Positions 24,320 to 36,814 of a stretch of 64,000 nucleotides of DNA are shown here, in pieces; the stretch's first letter is position 1; each line of letters begins with the position of its first letter. The position numbers and the translations under genes are program-made. Source of the stretch: Hibiscus mutabilis (lineage: Eukaryota > Streptophyta > Magnoliopsida > Malvales > Malvaceae); NCBI GenBank assembly GCA_019671005.1, contig CM033715.1:4402001-4466000 (forward strand), in the 5' to 3' direction. The notes under the pieces were generated by a model. It had not been told where the DNA came from. It worked only from the letters and a program-made list of their open reading frames with translations, and did not search any database.

Positions 24320-25660
24320 GACACAATTTTAGAAAGAAAGTACCAAATTTTGAATAAATTAGGATTAGAACCAGAGGCTTATGCAGTTGAACAATGCATC
24401 TTCAGGTGCAGCTTTAGAATAAGATTTTGTCACCTTTATATCTCTAGAGATTTGAATTCCAAACATAATCAATATACGAGTGCATTCGGTATAATGGATA
24501 CCGTTTGATATTCATGGTGTTATGTTTTGAGTTCAAATCTCTAAAGACACATGAGGTTGGCTAAATACGCCCGACAAAGATAATTCCGGTTTATACTCTC
24601 ACGACGAGGCCCAACGAACAAGGTCAGATTGTGAGTATTTATAAGCTGAAGAGCAAATTAATCCTTCTATTATAAAAATGAACATAGGGGCTGATTTGTT
24701 CCTAACCTTACAATACAAGGACTCACCAGAAAATCTAACCATATAAAATATATTTTAAACATACTTGCAAAAAATGGAAAATTTGTGAACTGCTTTAGAG
24801 GTTTCAGTCAATGGTTGAAATGAACAATGACTAACATAATAACAAATATATATATATATATATATATTACATTCCTAAAAGAAAGAGATTTTTTAAGCAA
24901 AAATACTGTTTGACTACATTCAGCCTTGCTTGTGTGCCACTTTAAAGGACAAGCAAAGCCTGAAGGTACTATTTATGCAGTGGGATCACTGTTCAAGCAG
25001 CACCTGAACCGTAGGTTGTGCTTTGGTTCCTTTTTGGTGAAAACTATGTATGCTTGGAGCTGAAAGCAAATTGATGTAAAAAAATAAAATAGTACTTTGG
25101 GGTCATGTTTAGTGGATAGCCTTTTACAAAATGTTTTTGCTCAGTTACAGTAACAATTTTCAATGATGAATCCACTAGCAACACCACTTTCCACCACCAT
25201 TTGTCCTCTTGCCCCTGTTATTGTGAACAGCAATGGAGAATTGGCCTGGCTATGGGGCCACCACTCTAGAAGCAGTATATTTGGTTATATATATTTATAC
25301 ATATATATATATAATTTTCATGTTATAGGTCAATATTCTTTACCTAATCCATATCTTAGGTGAAATTCTATTATTAGAGTTGGTGGGGTTCATAAAATGA
25401 TTAATTGATAAAATTCATGATTGAGTGTTTGATTTGTTTCTGAGTATGGACCACTGCTGATGCAAATGTTGTTTTTATCGTATCCGGCTTCGGATTAGTG
25501 TTTATGCAGCGAGAAGCGCTGCAGATGAGTTATATGAAAATATGATCAGAAGATGTTATTGCATGGTTGGATTATAATCCCATACAGCCATAGAAAACTG
25601 AGGAACATATATTAAATATATGTGTGTGTATATATATGGGGGAAGATGACTCTTATGACT
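24320..25660. other. Spacer with microsatellite
   Basis: Mostly AT-rich and non-coding. A (TA)n tract of about 11 units lies at 24847-24868; a second TATATA stretch at 25283-25313. The stretch 24480-24660 has unusually GC-rich words and a GAGTTCAAATCTCT box-B-like word, possibly a SINE remnant. The right end includes the 3' UTR of the bZIP gene. Confidence 0.35.
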
Positions 25661-25664
25661 TATC

Positions 25665-26258
25665 TCAATGAAGCAAGTCAACAGAGTTAGCAATGGATTG
25701 ATTTGTGAACTCAGCTTTCAAGTGAGCAGTGTTGCAGGGGACCTCTTCCATCTCTCTGAATGCAAGGGAATAAGGGCTGCCGATTTTAACGTCGGACAGC
25801 ATTTGGCGAAGATCGGAAGCTTCTTCCTTGAGCCTTGCATTCTCTTGAAGGACACGGTCATGGGACTCCGATACATGGTTTAACTTGTCTATGAGATTGT
25901 GGTTCTCGTTACGAAGCCTGATTACCTGTGACCAGAGTTCATCCAGGTGCTTCTGTTTCCGCATCCTCGACCGACGAGCGGACTCTCTGTTGGATATCAT
26001 CCTCCGCTGTTTCCTCTCGTCGATGACCTTCACCTGGTGCTCCTCGGCTTCGTCTGAAGTTGAATTATTGCTGATACTGGAGGACAGCGCGGCGAACTCG
26101 AGAGCAGAGGGCGTGATGTGGGAATTCGGTAGGCTGTTTAAGAATGTGTTGAATTGAAAACATGGTATAGAGTTTTGCATCATGCCAAGGTTGGCCGGAA
26201 TAAGGATCGGGTTTTCCGTAGCTAGGTAGTGAAGTCCTCCGAGCTTACTGGGAACCAT
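25665..26258 (-). CDS. bZIP transcription factor, group S, bZIP42/43/48-like
   Basis: Single exon, 197 residues, typical of intronless group-S bZIPs. The basic region is at 81-102 with the invariant N-x7-R pattern (ISNRESARRSRMRKQK). Hydrophobic zipper positions follow at 108, 115, 122, 129, 136, 143 and 150. The N-terminus is Ser/Asn-rich and the C-terminus short, with no other domain. Group-S bZIPs dimerise and bind ACGT-core DNA in the nucleus. The sequence is nearest in style to bZIP43, not to the sucrose-controlled S1 members. The 5' leader carries a 73-codon upstream reading frame (26443-26222) that overlaps the main ATG in another frame, which could reduce initiation. No disabling change. 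Confidence 0.9.
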   Translation of the reverse strand: MVPSKLGGLHYLATENPILIPANLGMMQNSIPCFQFNTFLNSLPNSHITPSALEFAALSSSISNNSTSDEAEEHQVKVIDERKQRRMISNRESARRSRMRKQKHLDELWSQVIRLRNENHNLIDKLNHVSESHDRVLQENARLKEEASDLRQMLSDVKIGSPYSLAFREMEEVPCNTAHLKAEFTNQSIANSVDLLH

Positions 26259-27572
26259 GGTTTTTTAAGTCGTGGAAGTCGATATCTGAAGCCGAAAGGG
26301 TTTGATATGTTGTAGTGAATGATTGTTGATGACTTTGAAGGTAAGGGGGAAGGCACAAATGAAGAGCTTTTATAGGAGGAAAATCGTTTCCAAGGTGGGC
26401 CAGTTTCAGCAACAAGTGTAACAGTAGGTATGCATGTATGCAAGAAACCACTTGCTTTACATCACATAGATATGTATTCATGCATATAGTACACATACAC
26501 ATGTATGTATGCATGCATGCATGTATGTCATAAAAATTTCAGATTTGGATAATCATATAGCATCTGATATAATGCTTAGAAAAGAGGAAACTTGCTGATG
26601 GAAAATTAAGAAATGGCTTTGAAGTCAATCTCAGGACAAGTTTTCATGCTTAAAAACACCAATTAGGAGAATAAAGCATTGTGCTGTATGACGCAATCAA
26701 CTCTAGTTTAAAAGGCAAACCATGAAACAAAACATAGTTTCTCATGCCTAATTTAATTATAAATCAGATGACTCACATAAGCACTTCAATTTTAAGATGT
26801 AGTTCAACACCAGGACCTAAAATCCCAGCAATCTCATCAACTTTCATTGAAGTGAACTCGAAAAAAAAAACTATACTTCCCCATGTTATCGTCCATGCTT
26901 GCTAATAGTTTAATACTTGAGTTGAATTGCTTTCGATCTGATATGTTACGGATCGAAAAACTCGAAGACGTTGACTAAGCAACACACAATCTACTTGTGG
27001 GAATAGTTCATTGCCTCTTAACAAGATATCTGGTTTGTTGTTCTTTCATGTCATATCATCGATTGGCACGATCGCCTTTTAAGTACCTTGAGTAGCTTTT
27101 AAAGTATTTTTGTCAGTACATAAGCATCAGTTGTTTGTTGAGGATTGATTAATATATTGCATATAATGTATATCCCCTTGAGGCCCACTTCCAAACATGA
27201 TAAGGGTTACATTAATTAAAAAAATAAAGATTATATTATAAAAAAAAGTGTTGGCAAATCTCAGAAGTAGCATCTTAGAGACGCATATTTTCTGATATGT
27301 GTTAATGGGAGAACAATATTCTAACCACATGTAATCCGTTGTCATGTTTCGGAACACTACATAGTTTAGGTGATTCTCCACTAATAGATCTACTCTTGGC
27401 ATGAAAAGAAGTGAACATGTTTCAAATGCAAGGCATCCAAAGTAGGTTAGGTAAGATAATATTTGGAAATCATGTGGAAGTGTTCTCCATCAATGTTCAT
27501 CCCGGCTAGGCTGTTCAATGTCGAATGCATCAATGTTTTATGCATACATATATGCAGATATATATGTATGTA
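26259..27572. other. bZIP promoter and spacer
   Basis: The leader of the bZIP gene probably reaches about 26450. A TATG/CATG-rich simple repeat lies at 26465-26528 (TATGTATGCATGCATGCATG). The rest is non-coding AT-rich DNA. Confidence 0.4.
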
Positions 27573-28074
27573 TTATACAGAACATGTAAGAAAATGAAGA
27601 ATCATAGACAAACTTTTTGAGAAACACCTGAAAAACCAAAGCTGACAAAAGGAGTTGGACCAGACATGATTGACTGATTGGTCATCATTCCTACAACTTG
27701 ATAGCCTGTGGTTACCATTGCATATGCTATTTGTGGAATGTGAATGACAAATTGGGCTGTTCATTCATGATTTCAGGTGCAGAAATTGAGCAACTGATAT
27801 ATATGACACTGATTTTGCCATGTTCATTGATGTTGTTCGTATCATTCTCATTCTTACTATCCCGGTAACATCAACTGAAACCTGCAATATGGCATGGAAT
27901 TCTAGCTCTTCACAATACTTTCCACCCCAATACGGCAGTCTATAGCAATTAGTACTAACAAATGCCAGTGAGATTTGTTCACCTTTTGGATCATAAGTTG
28001 CATCAATAAAGGCATATGCCTCGGTTTGATTAATCATTGGAAAAATTGGAGGCTGAGCTAAGGTTTTGGGGTCC
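27573..28074 (-). pseudogene. Two coding-like blocks, unrecognised protein, probably decayed
   Basis: A block at 28074-27765 follows a possible acceptor (TTGGTAG) and reads TLAQPPIFPMINQTEAYAFI, then DATYDPKGEQISLAFVSTNC and LPYWGGKYCEELEFHAILQ. A second block at about 27760-27615, in another frame, reads FVIHIPQIAYAMVTTGYQVV, then TNQSIMSGPTPFVSFGFSG. Both have the look of real protein, and the change of frame between them suggests either an unrecognised intron or a frameshift. I cannot name the family. No upstream start or complete gene model was found. Confidence 0.35.
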
Positions 28075-28099
28075 TACCAATTCAAGAAAACAACAAAAG

Positions 28100-30468
28100 A
28101 AGTTTGAAACTAAAAGAAGAATAAAAGGACAATGGCTTACAAACATGCTTTTTTTTTCTTTATCCTCATACATACCTACCCTAATATGTTTGCTATATAG
28201 CTAGTGTGAAGAAAAGAGAAGGGACACCACAAACGCGAAAGAAGTGCTACGTACGGTGGGGGACTCGATTTAACACCTAATCCATTTCGTCATCCGAGAA
28301 GGGGTGACCTTTGAATCGAAACACATAATTGCGCTCAAGTGGGTTCTTTTTACTAGTGACCAAGTGTGCCTGGTGCACCATCCCTGCACCTTATTGCTCG
28401 GCCTGTCAACTCAAGTATGCTCAAACATGCACACTTGTGCCTATATGTCCATAAAACTAACACGTTTGTATCCAAATTCATGAAGAAATTAAGGTTTAAT
28501 ACATGTTAAGAACAGGAAATTTTGTGACCACACAGTTTACCATGTCAGCTTAAGCTTTTTCAAACCCTTTTTAGGTTTCTCCATAGTGGAAATGCCAAAT
28601 AATTTGGTACCCTCACCTATACCAAATATGCACTGTCTCCACTTCCCCCCACTTAAACAACCCCTACTTTTTTATTTCATTTTATTTTTCTCTTTCTTTC
28701 ATGAGGTCATAAGATTACTGCAGTGATTGATTCAAATAGGATAAGCTCATCACCCTATTTCCTCTTCTGCCAAATCTCCACATCTTATTAAAAAAACACA
28801 AGTTGCAGGTTTCATCAGTTTATTTTATTCCTTTCTCTTGTATTTCTAAAACCTTACAATTGCCTTGTTGTCATTGACACACAAAGTTTGTTTTGTTTAA
28901 TAATACTAATGGTGGACAATGCATTTAGAATATTACTAAACTATATAGCATGCTCGTTCACAGGCGCTGATGTAACGTTTATTAAGGTCTTAGTCCACTA
29001 ACAATGTGGATACTAAAGTTGATTTAGATCCTTTAAACAAATGCTTTAGTTCATATAAACTATTCTGTACGGCATCAACTCATTATCCTTTTGGATTTTT
29101 GGTTCAATAATGTTTTAGTTCATTGGATATTCTAGTTCACAGTACAATATTGCTAAGTCTCGGTACTGTTTGCCAAAACTTGACACCAGAAGACATGCCG
29201 AAACGATCAATCTCTATCTATCAGAAACCAGAATATTCATCACCAATGAAAGGCCTAAAGTTCTTTCTGGTATGAATGTGATAGCCATAGGAAGCTTCCT
29301 AGTGGATCTCATATACCGTATTACCGAAAACGAATCAGCATTAAGAGCTTGATATGATCAACCTCGTTAAAATATATTTCATATTCTCCGAGTACTCTGA
29401 GCCACAAGCTTCTCATTAGCTCCACGCATTAACCAGACCAATTCACTAATGACATGTACAAAAGCAATATGCTATATGCTTTACTTACACCATCATCATC
29501 ACCTTTGAACCTAACCAAAAAAGTTGGCGTAAGCATGTCAACTTCACAACTTTGGTGTCTCCATTAGCAAGTAAATTGCAGCATGGGACTAAGCTCAAGT
29601 TTTCAAACATTTTAATCACTTATTAACTCAAGTGTAGGGCTAACTAAACTAAATTACTAAACCATGGTTAATATATTATATTCCTAGATTCTTTTAGATA
29701 TTATTTCTGCCGGTTAATTTGTCCTGAAATGCTTTAAGTGCTGAATTAGTTGCATATAACATAATGTAGCATACTGTACAAAGATATGCTTGTTTCTTTT
29801 AGATATCACTCTTTAAATGTGCCGTTAGAACATCATGTACTTATAGGAACTGGAATCTCTGATACATTTATCTGCAGATTTACAGTACTTGGAGATTTCT
29901 TCGAATTTGTTGCAGATATACTTTGTTTTGACTACACATTCGAGAGATCGGATCCCGGAAACACGGTCCTGCGTTATGGCTAGTTCGGAGAAAGAAGTGC
30001 TGATTTGCTGGGTACACCAAAGCCACTTACAACGACCTAAGAGCCATATATGCAAAAAGGGTCTTGAGTTGCAATGAGTGCATGTTTGATTGCAGGAGGG
30101 GACAATTTAGCCCTATTGGCCTCTCCATTTCTTGAACAGGACAAAAATGGTTCGCCATACATATTATATTTCCCTTTTCTCATACAACATATAAATCACA
30201 TTATATCCACTTTGTCTACAGTACTCTCTGCTACAATTCTTTTTATATATTGCACTTGTTTGAAACTAGCAATATTGGATTATAAAATGGCAGCAGTAAG
30301 CAGCTTTAATTGTAAGATTTGAGGTTTATTTGCAGAAATGATGATTGACAGCTTGTGTGGGCATGTGGTTAGCATATGGCATGTTTGTATTTGGCTCATG
30401 AAGACTTGTGGGTTGATTAGTAGTTTATTTTTGAGATAAACAATCGTTTAGAGTTGGATTTCTGTTTA
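28100..30468. other. Long spacer without recognised gene
   Basis: Several open stretches of 60-80 codons (29170-29352, 29786-30077, 30074-30322) show no familiar motif and no splice context. The stretch 28240-28440 is GC-richer than its surroundings but has no ORF. Nothing firm to annotate. Confidence 0.3.
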
Positions 30469-30794
30469 GAGGAAAATATTTCATGCGCTGAAGGTGGAAA
30501 AAAAGTTTTTACTAGTACTTTGATTGTAGGATTTAGAGATTCCGTTTAGGAGTTAAGGTTTACGGGTCGTGGTTAGAATTTTAAATTTAAAGTTAAAATT
30601 TAGGGTTTAGATGTTAGGTTTTAAGATAATGTGTTAGAGATTTAGTCATTTAAGTTTTAATATATAAACTCTAAATTTTACATTATAACCATAACCTTAA
30701 TTTCTAAACCTTTAAACCTAAACACATAAATCTTAAATCCTAAATTGAATCACTACTTCTCTAGACCCTAAAACGAAGACACTTGTGAAAATTT

Positions 30795-33700
30795 TGTTGA
30801 GATATTTATTTTGATATAACTCAATGAAAAATGTTTTTGGACTTATTCAAATATTACAAAAATAATTCAAAGTCCATAAAACTTAAAAAATATGTTTAAA
30901 AATATTTTCTAAGTGTTTTGACTCATTCCTCAACTTAAAATATTTTATAAAGTCAAAACTACTTAATTCTTGAGAATGCTGGAGCAAAGTTTCTAAACTT
31001 TACCAGAAGTTTTGAAACTCCCTCTTACAGGAGTTTCTATACTTCTGTAGAAGTTTCTAAACTTCTGATTCCAGACAGTTTTCAAGTTTTGAAACTATAG
31101 AGCAAGTTGCGAAACTTTGGGCTCTAACAGTCAAATTTTCAAATCCGACTCGAAGAGTTTCAAAACTCTTTGAGTAGTTTCGAAGCTTATATGCAGGTGA
31201 GCATTGAATGCTCTGTTTTAAAGTTTTCCAACGGCTCCAAATCAACCCCAACGGATATAAACGGCTAGTAGCTCATTTCACACTTTAAGAGAAGACTTGG
31301 GACACTTGAAGATGGTAAGAGAACACATCCAAGCATAGTGATCAAGAGAAATTAGCTTTCAAGTCTTATTTTCTTATTTCTTTTGTATATAGTATATAAA
31401 AAGTGTTTTAATTGTTTTTATTCTTTACCCTTGAAAACAATTTTCTTTTGAAAACAAAATTGGATTTTGAAAACCAAAATGAGAATTTGAGGAATGATTT
31501 AGAGTTTTAAAAAAATGAGCAATGGAATTTTGAAAAAAGAAAATCTTGATTTAAAAGTTAAGCTTGAAAGTTTAACAAAAGAAAATAAAATTATTTCAAA
31601 TAATTCATCTCATCCCATAATGAAAAAAATGCTCACATTGTCATTATCATGGTCATTCTTTGCATACTTGTTCTATACATAAAAGAAAAACTTATAGGGT
31701 TAGACAAGTATGGGTTCCTAAGGGAACTAGGGACATTGAAACTAATGTCAAAGGATCCAAAGCAATTTGGGTACCAAAAATCAAGTAAATGTTTCTTGTA
31801 GGTGTGTTGAAGCAATGGCAATAAAAGCAAATATATGAAAATGCTCTAGTCACACAAGTGAAGAAGATGGGTAACCTCTAATCTTAATGCTTTTGATTAC
31901 GTATATTTGGTTGCTTATTTTGCTTTTGATTGCTTTAAGCATGTATGCTTTAACATATCCCATTCATATGTTTGCATAAAGTTTTAAAGTCTTGGATAAA
32001 TTGAATTTCATGTGATTTTAAATTGATTTGATTCAATAGTGAAATTCAATCTCTTAAGTGTCAAAATTTGAACTAAATTTTTAAATGGAATGCTTTGATT
32101 AAGGGGAGCTTTTGTTTAAAAAAAGATTTATCTTACTCTCTTTTGTTATTTTTGAACTTAAATGATTTGAATTATTTTTGATATAACAAAAAGATGAGAG
32201 ATAAGTTTGAAATTTTTAATTTTAAAAAGAAAAAGGGGGAGATTTAATATTTTTCTAAAATATTCTCTTTTTCTAAAATTATTTTTCTAAGGAGGAGCTT
32301 TCACAAAAAAAAATTCAAGTGGTTTCGTTATATCAAAAAAAAAGGGAGATTGTTGAGATATTTATTTTGATATAACTTAATGAAAAATATTTTTGGACTT
32401 ATTCAAATATTGCAAAAATAATTCAAAGTCCATAAAACTTGAAAAATATGTTTAAAAATGTTTTTGGACAAGTATGGGTTCCTAAGGGAACTAGGGACAT
32501 TGAAACTAATGTCAAAGGATCCAAAGAAATTTGAGTACAAAAAATCAAGTAAATGTCTCTTGTAGGTGTGTTGGAGCAATGCCAATAAAAGAAAAGATAT
32601 GAAAATGCTCTAGTCACATAAGTGAAGAAGCTGGGTAGCCTTTAATCTTAATGTTTTTGATTACTTATATTTGGTTGCCTATTTTGTTTTTGATTGCTTT
32701 ATGCATATATGCTTTAACATATTCTATTCATATGTTTGCATAAAGTTTTAAAGTCTTGGATAAATTGAATTTCATGCTATTTTAAATTTATTTGATTCAA
32801 TAGTAAAATTCAATCTCTTAAGTGTTAAAATTTGAACCAAATTTTTAAATGGAATGCTTTGATTAAGGGGAGCTTTTGTTTAAAAAAAGATTTATCTTAC
32901 TCTCCATTGTTATTTTTGAACTTAAATGATTTGAATTATTTTTGATATAACAAAAAGGGAGAGATAAGTTTGAAAATTTTAATTTTAAAAAGAAAAAGTG
33001 GGAGATTTAATATCTTTCTAAAATATTCTCTTTTTCTAAAATTATTTTTTCTAAGGTGGAGCTTTCACAAAAACAAATTTTCAAGTGGTTTCGTTATATA
33101 AAAAAAGAGAATGTTGAGATATTTATTTTGACATAACTCAATGAAAATGTTTTTGGACTTATTCAAATATTGCAAAAAATAATCCAGTCCATAAAACTTG
33201 AAAAATGTGTTTAATAATGTTTTCTAAGTGTTTTGACTCATTCTTCAACTTAAAATATTTTCATAAATTCAAATTTACTTAATTCTTGAAAATGCTATAG
33301 CAAAGTTTCTAGACTTTACCAGAAGTTTCGACACTCTCTTACAAGAGTTTATATACTTCTGCAGAAGTTTCTAAACTTCTGATTCCTGACAGTTTTCAAG
33401 TTTCGGAATTATAGAGTAAGTTTCGAAACTTTGGGTTTCAACGGTCAAATTTTTCAAATCCGACTCAAAGAGTTTCGAAACCTATATGTAGGTGAGCATT
33501 GAATGCTCTGCTTTAAAGTTTCCCAACGGCTCCAAACCATCACCAACGGATATAAACGGTTAGTAGCTCATTCCACACTTTAAGAGAAGACTTGTGACAC
33601 TTGAAGATGGTAAGAGAACACATCCAAGCATAATGATCAAGAGAAATTAGCTTTCAAGCCTTATTTCCTTATTTCTCTTGTATATAGTGTATAAAGAGTT

Positions 33701-34090
33701 TTAATTGTTTTTATTCTTTACACTCTTATGAGATTTAATCTTGTAAACACCCACCTTGTGAGGTTTCACTGTTTACACAAATTTATCTTGTAAAAGAGAG
33801 AGGTTCTAGTTTAACTTAACGAAAAGCTAGAGTGGTTCTATTTTAGCCATTGAAAAAATAGAGTTGTAAAGATTTCCTCTTGAACCTAGAAAAAATGGAA
33901 GAATTCATAGTAGTGAATTGGAAAACCCTTAGTGGTGTGCTAAGGTAGTGGATGTAGAATCGGTTAGGTAGTCGAACGACTCTAAAATTATCGTGCAAAA
34001 GTGTCCATTATTTTTCGGTTTTAGCCAATTCATTCGGGAAACAAATTCAACCCTCTTGGCGGATTCGGTTGATCTATTTCGAGCCTATCA
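30795..34090 (+). mobile_element. Rearranged Ty1/Copia retrotransposon
   Basis: Three copies of the LTR start TGTTGAGATATTTATTTTGA or near it lie at 30795, 32351 and 33112. The last LTR is complete (33112-34090, 979 bp, ends CCTATCA); the first is truncated near 31428; the middle is a 116-bp stub. Polypurine tracts (AAAAAAGGGAGAT type) precede the second and third. Internal segments 31703-32350 and 32467-33111 are near-identical duplicates. Each encodes the gag end QVWVPKGTRDIETNVKGSK plus a degenerate zinc-knuckle region upstream in the first. No protease, integrase or reverse transcriptase remains. The 5-mers outside (AATTT, CTTTT) do not match. Dead and shaped by unequal recombination. Confidence 0.75.
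33112..34090 (+). repeat. Complete Copia LTR, 979 bp
   Basis: Begins TGTTGAGATATTTATTTTGA and ends at CCTATCA. It includes several AGTTTCGAAACT-like palindromic words (33300-33480) and a promoter/leader region (TATATAGTGTATAAAGAG near 33680). Used here as the reference copy for the two truncated LTRs upstream. Confidence 0.65.
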
Positions 34091-34130
34091 CTTTTTGTTT
34101 CTACCGCTATTGCATGAAATAGTTACCCTC

Positions 34131-34984
34131 AATTTAAACTTTGTTGATAGATAATTACTACATGTTTGTTTTGGTTAAATTAGTATTTAACAAACATGAA
34201 CGTTAGGTTATGAGTTTGAATATTGACATTGTGAATGAAATAAATTGGATTAAGAGAATCTTATATAATATCCGACCGAATAAGTCAATTAATGTATTTA
34301 ATATAGATAACTAAAGAAAAAATCAAAAAGTTAGTGATATTCACTTCTTCTATTTATGGGAAAAGGGTCTTTACCATCCCTTATTATTATTCTTAGTATC
34401 ATTTCAAGTAAGATCCCTTATTTGGTTTTGTAGTAGAGTTAATGTCCATTTTATAGTGTTTATGTTTGGGATTCTTAACTCTCTCATATTCTTAGTATCA
34501 TTTTAATTACTGCATGTTTGTTCTAGTTGGATTAGAATTCAGCAACGTTTGTATGTTCACCGAATTGCATAAACAACTTTTTTTTTGAATATGCTAATAT
34601 AATTACAAGGTAGTATATGTTTAATTTTTTTAGCCCTTTAATTATGTACACACACCGTACACATATAGTACTCGAATCAGATCACCTAAATAAAATACAT
34701 CATATTTTACCACTTGAACCATTCCACGGGATCAATTGCATAAACAACTTTTGTATTTTCTCGTGTTTCATGCTGTTGTATTAAAGTGTACCACGAATAA
34801 ACCGGCCTATCAACCGTGTTAGGTACTTGTCAATTGATGTGCATTGAGTTGGCAAATTACGATTGTTCCACATATAAAACTGCACATAACTAGAGGAGAT
34901 TGAAAGGGGTTAGTTTTTTTTATTATTATCACTTGTATTTAATTTAAGTTTATTATAAAAATGATTTTTTATCTAATTATTTTA
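34131..34984. other. Spacer without recognised features
   Basis: AT-rich, no coding signal. Confidence 0.3.
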
Positions 34985-35065
34985 TTTATAATATCAAGAT
35001 TTGAACACTTGACTTTAGTTAATAGATTTAGTGTCTTATCTCGTTAGACTATCTGATAATTGGTA
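34985..35065 (-). repeat. tRNA-derived SINE remnant
   Basis: Read on the minus strand it has an A-box-like GATAGTCTAACGAGAT and a B-box-like GTGTTCAAATCT at normal spacing. Diverged relative of the better copy at 36815-36910. Confidence 0.4.
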
Positions 35066-35089
35066 AAAGATTTAGTTTTTAAAAGGCAT

Positions 35090-35520
35090 AAAGTCAAAAA
35101 AATGTCCATAACGTTTGGCTGAATAGTCATTTTGGCACATATAGTTTTTTGAACTAATTTAACCCTCATCGTTTCATTTTGGATCAAAATGGCCCCGTTG
35201 CGGATAAAAAATGTTAGTTAATTAATGATAAATGACTTAAAATGACATGACAAACCTACATGGCAATGTGCGCTTACATGACAGTGTTATATAGACAAAG
35301 GTGTTGACTTAAAAGAATGTCACATTAGTCAAAAAAATTTACAAAATTATATAAAATATAAAATTATTTTTTCTGTTGACATGTCATTCTATTAAGTATT
35401 TTCAAGTTATTTATCATTAGTTAATTAACAAATTTCATTTGCAGAATGATTATTTTAACCCAAAATAAAACTTTGAGGCTAAATTGGTTCAAAAAGAATA
35501 AACATGTTGAAACTGTTTCT
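35090..35520. mobile_element. Foldback MITE
   Basis: Left arm words (GAACTAATTTAACCCTCATC, TCATTTTGGATCAAAATGG, GTTAGTTAATTAATGATAAA) recur in inverse at the right (GAGGCTAAATTGGTTC, ATTTTAACCCAAAATAAAAC, TTATCATTAGTTAATTAAC). Arms of about 150 bases enclose a short unpaired middle. Non-coding. Confidence 0.6.
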
Positions 35521-35877
35521 CTGTCCTAACGAGAAGGCGTGCATATATGTCCACCAACAAATCTAAGACAAAAGTCAAATGAAAATGTTGTCTAATATGC
35601 CGAAAGCACATTAATGTCGAAATCATATCGTTTTGAGGAAGGGGTTATATATATATAACTCATAGCATTAATCTCTTCTTGTAGCTTGCCAGGTTGCCCA
35701 TTCTTGCACCAAAGAAACTTTTTGGCTATGATTTTAATAACTATAATGTGATATTGACAACAAATTTGTATGTTTTGTAATTAATGACAAATGAGAAAAA
35801 ATGAACTTTTATTAGGCTCCATGTTCAAGAACGTTGCTTAATCCCATTGGTGGCTTTTAGAGGAGCTTAATATATAT

Positions 35878-36275
35878 TATATTTTGATATACAAGTTGTG
35901 TAAAAAAATTACACAACTTTCTATAAAATTTAAAATATAAATCTCAAATCCTAACACCGTAAAACTTAAACCTTAAACCCTAAACTTTAAACTCTAAATT
36001 CTAACCATAAACCTTAAATTCTACATCCCACACACTAAACTTTAAACCCTAACTTAAAACACTAAAATTGAAAGGCTTGTGTATCAAAGTTTACATAAGC
36101 TCTTCAGATTTAGGGTTTAGGGTTTTATGTTAGGTTTTAGGGGTTTAGTGTTTAGGTTGTAAAATTTAATGTTTATGATTAGAATTTAGAGTTTAAGGTT
36201 TAGGGTTTAGGTGCTAAGGTTTGAGATTTAATTTTTAAATTTTATAGAAAGGTTGTGTAAAGCTTATATATATAG
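35878..36275. repeat. Foldback element, type 2 (TTTAGGG-like arms, ACAAGTTGTGTAA ends)
   Basis: Outer words ATACAAGTTGTGTAA (35889) and its inverse partner GGTTGTGTAAAGCTTATA (36245) enclose an arm of AACCCTAAACTTTAAAC words, a CTTGTGTATCAAAGTTTACA centre, and an arm of TTTAGGGTTTAGGG words. Same family as 54640-55215, 57640-58530 and 62320-62565. Confidence 0.55.
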
Positions 36276-36489
36276 TTGTCCTTTCGATATCCCAAGGCTT
36301 TACTCTGACTAATCCGAAAGAATCATGAATTTGTGGATAATTTAATAAATTGTGCATTCATATTTAGATAATATTTTTTTAAATTTACTGTGAATAATAA
36401 ATGAATTCCTACTCTAAAGTGAATTTGTGGATTTAAATTTTAAATTTACAGATTCATTTTTTATAATCCTTGATTATAGTTAATTTTTT

Positions 36490-36725
36490 GGCAAAATGAC
36501 AAAAAAATGCCCTCAAGGTTTACATGTTTTGTCATTTGGCCCCCTACTTTTTTTGGAGCAAACAACCCAACGTTTCAATTTGGTCCAAATATGCCCAAGT
36601 TTGATGGAAATCGTTAGTCAAGTAACGGTCAGCAGCTGATGTTGACTGGACTTGCCACGTGTTAAGTTTTGCTGACGTGTTTCCATCCAACTGAAACGAT
36701 TGGGGGCATCTTTTGTCATTTTGCC
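36490..36725. mobile_element. MITE with GGCAAAATGACAAAA termini
   Basis: Termini GGCAAAATGACAAAA (36490) and TTTTGTCATTTTGCC (to 36725) are perfect 15-base inverted repeats. Flanking 9-mers TAATTTTTT and TATTTTTTT agree at 8 of 9 positions, weak evidence because both are T-rich. The interior carries a CCACGTGT G-box (36655-36662). Confidence 0.65.
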
Positions 36726-36814
36726 TATTTTTTTTTGGTTTAGCCACTGGTATTCGACTTATTAATTGGTTAATCGGGATCAATTTTTACAGAGGTCTAA
36801 TATGAAGGCGACTC

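Larger units (their letters stand above)
30469..34130. repeat. Foldback element, type 1, split by a Copia insertion
   Basis: Left terminus GAGGAAAATATTTCATGCGC (30469) followed by a TTTAGGG-like arm and a CCTAAAT-like arm to 30794. The matching right terminus, CTACCGCTATTGCATGAAAT plus AGTTACCCTC, appears only at 34101-34130, beyond the retrotransposon. Same family as 12188-12503. Confidence 0.55.

Noticed and set aside
29170..30322. Several 60-80-codon frames
   Set aside because: No recognisable motif, no splice signals linking them, and different strands overlap one another.
30795..34090. 5-bp target duplication for the Copia element
   Set aside because: Flanking 5-mers AATTT and CTTTT do not match; claiming one would be forced.
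35935..36230. Telomere-like TTTAGGG tracts suggesting an interstitial telomere
   Set aside because: Words are degenerate, occur in both orientations within hairpins and recur with fixed termini, so they belong to a dispersed element family.
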